Positions 32,342 through 33,712 of a stretch of 33,712 nucleotides of DNA are shown piece by piece. Origin of the DNA: Lactarius indigo. Lineage: Eukaryota > Basidiomycota > Agaricomycetes > Russulales > Russulaceae. The position numbers and the translations under genes are program-made. Below the pieces are notes generated by a model that was not told the origin of the DNA, ran no database searches, and saw only the letters and a program-made list of their open reading frames with translations. Numbering within the stretch: the first letter of the stretch is position 1; every line of letters begins with the position of its first letter. Location of the stretch: contig JAFKAC010000279.1 of assembly GCA_025766275.1 (NCBI GenBank), forward strand, positions 1-33,712, given 5' to 3'.

Positions 32342-33712
32342 ATGCACGACTCTCCCTCCTCCCCACGGAGATCAATCGCGCCTGCTCCTCCAAAGCAGCA
32401 CCAGCCTAAGAAGGCCGGAGCGCCCAAGGCAAAAGGCGCGGTGCGCGCCAAGTCGGGCTGCTACACGTGCAGGATCCGTCGCAAGGTAAATGTTTCCGTT
32501 CCACTTCATAGACGCGTCTGATCATCCTTCGCGCTTGTCCTCTAGAAATGTGACGAGCGGCCAAACGCAGAAGGCCGCTGCGAAACATGCATCCGTCTTC
32601 GCCTCCAGTGCCTTGGCTTTGGGCAGAAGCGCCCCGACTGGCTCAAGGTACGTATCGGCGCAAAGCAACGTCGGGTGCCACGGTCTCATCTTCTCGGTTC
32701 ACAGGAGAATAATAACGTCACCATGTTCCGTGAGAAGATCAAAGACTTTTTGGCAGCGCAGGGCATGATCAAGGGCCACTCTGGCTCCGGAACGCGCTCT
32801 TCTGATCAAGAGGGCATGCTCGTCCTCGTCACCGACCACGGCCGATCTGACACTTCCAGCCCCATTCTCCGGCCCTATCCATTGACTCGAGCGAGGACCG
32901 CCGACATAGTGGTCATAACATTTCCAGTCTCCGTCACGATCCACATTACCCTTCCATTTCTCTCGCTGCTCAGCACTCACACCCCGGTTACTCTTCTCAG
33001 CAGCAGCGTATGTCGTTCTCGTCCGCGAGGGAGTCGTCTCCGTTGAACCTCCCACGTCTTCCGTCAGCTTACCATGCCCTTCGGAAATGGCTGATGCGCG
33101 AGAAGGAATGAACTCGGAGCTCATTCTGCCGTTTTCGCCTCCGCCCACGTCGAATAATATACTCCCACCGCCCCCTACCTCCTTAGTCTCTCCCATGTCT
33201 CAGTCTTGTAAGAATCCGTACCGTTATTGAACTATGTACCTTGTACAGTACTCAATGCCCCTTCCTTGGTTTGGCAGGGCATCATAGTAATCAAAATCCC
33301 TATCCTTCTTATTCCGCGCCTCCAGTCCCTCCTCCTCCACCAGTTCCAGTTCCGCCACCACCACCACCAGCAGCAAACACAGCTACCCATAGCTCAGGTG
33401 TCTGCTCAAGCGTCAACGTCAACGTCCCATTTCACGAGCACTCTCTCGCCTTCATATCATCAACAATATGTGTTCGAAGAGGACGAATACAACAACAATG
33501 AAGCCGAACAATTACATTCAACTGGCTACTATGTTGAGTCTTCGAGTCTTAGCCAGAACATTGCGCCGTTCATGTCGTCCCATCAAAGTGGATTAGTGAG
33601 GCATTATCTGGACCACGTCCTACGGAGACAGTACCTCTTAGCCGACACATCCATAGCCGAGTTTATCATCCGCACCGTGCAGGAGAACCCAGCGGTGCGC
33701 GACGCCGTCTGT
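32342..33712 (+). CDS. Zn2Cys6 fungal transcription factor (3' partial)
   Basis: Binuclear zinc cluster proteins bind CGG-type DNA sites in the nucleus. Secure exons: 32342-32485, 32546-32647 and 32705 to about 32832. The cluster spans an intron: CYTCRIRRKKC then CETCIRLRLQC, with cysteines at 40, 43, 50, 60, 63 and 70 (C-x2-C-x6-C-x9-C-x2-C-x6-C), preceded by a basic Lys/Arg/Pro-rich N-terminus. Residues after LGFGQKRPDWLKE form a helix (MFREKIKDFLAAQGMIKG). Beyond 32830 coding character continues to the window end but shifts frame several times: IDSSEDRRHSGHN, then SEMADAREGMNSEL, then HHSNQNPYPSYS after a 33210-33280 intron, then QQYVFEEDEYNN. The last 70 codons (GLVRHYLDHVLRRQYLLADT) resemble the start of a fungal transcription-factor regulatory domain. 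Additional short introns or sequence errors explain the shifts; I could not fix every junction. Confidence 0.85.
33325..33385 (+). repeat. CCT/CCA-rich low-complexity tract in the transcription factor gene
   Basis: A CCTCCTCCTCCACCA- and CCACCACCACCA-like tract reads as poly-Pro in one frame and as His/Gln-rich in another. Slippage here could account for one of the frame changes in the gene. Confidence 0.6.

Overview
The window is genomic DNA of a filamentous fungus, almost certainly a basidiomycete of the Agaricomycetes. The grounds are many short GT-AG introns (mostly 45-65 nt) with CTAA-type branch sites, a seven-helix DUF6533 protein, and a C2-NACHT-WD40 STAND protein. No rRNA, tRNA, CRISPR array or intact transposon was seen. 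All gene models were spliced by hand from reading frame and splice signals, so exon edges are predictions.

Layout. 2-1613 (+): Ubp8/USP22-type SAGA ubiquitin protease, 5' end cut by the window. 2155-about 8190 (-): NLR-like STAND protein with a C2 domain, helical linker, NACHT ATPase, about 14 very similar WD40 repeats and a conserved C-terminal tail. 8481-11400 (-): Prm1 plasma-membrane fusion protein. 14200-15902 (+): DUF6533 seven-helix protein in 13 small exons. 16610-17642 (-): Vtc1-like DUF202 protein. 17769-19059 (-): Sis1-type Hsp40. 19332-22507 (+): secretory Kelch-repeat single-pass membrane protein. 25151-25740 (-): acyl-CoA-binding protein in five exons, with one probable GC-AG intron. 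27957-28458 (+): unrecognised small gene. 29340-30949 (+): tandem PH-domain protein (Opy1/TAPP-like). 32342-end (+): Zn2Cys6 transcription factor, 3' end cut.

Most genes are ordinary housekeeping or signalling genes, and no operon-like pathway is evident. The most dynamic locus is the NLR, whose near-identical repeats are of the kind used in fungal non-self recognition. It lies directly downstream of Prm1, a protein of cell-cell membrane fusion. Both families concern contact between cells, but a functional link is only inference. Long gene-poor stretches (11.4-14.2 kb, 22.5-25.1 kb, 25.7-28.0 kb, 31.0-32.3 kb) hold homopolymer runs and low-complexity sequence and no convincing genes.
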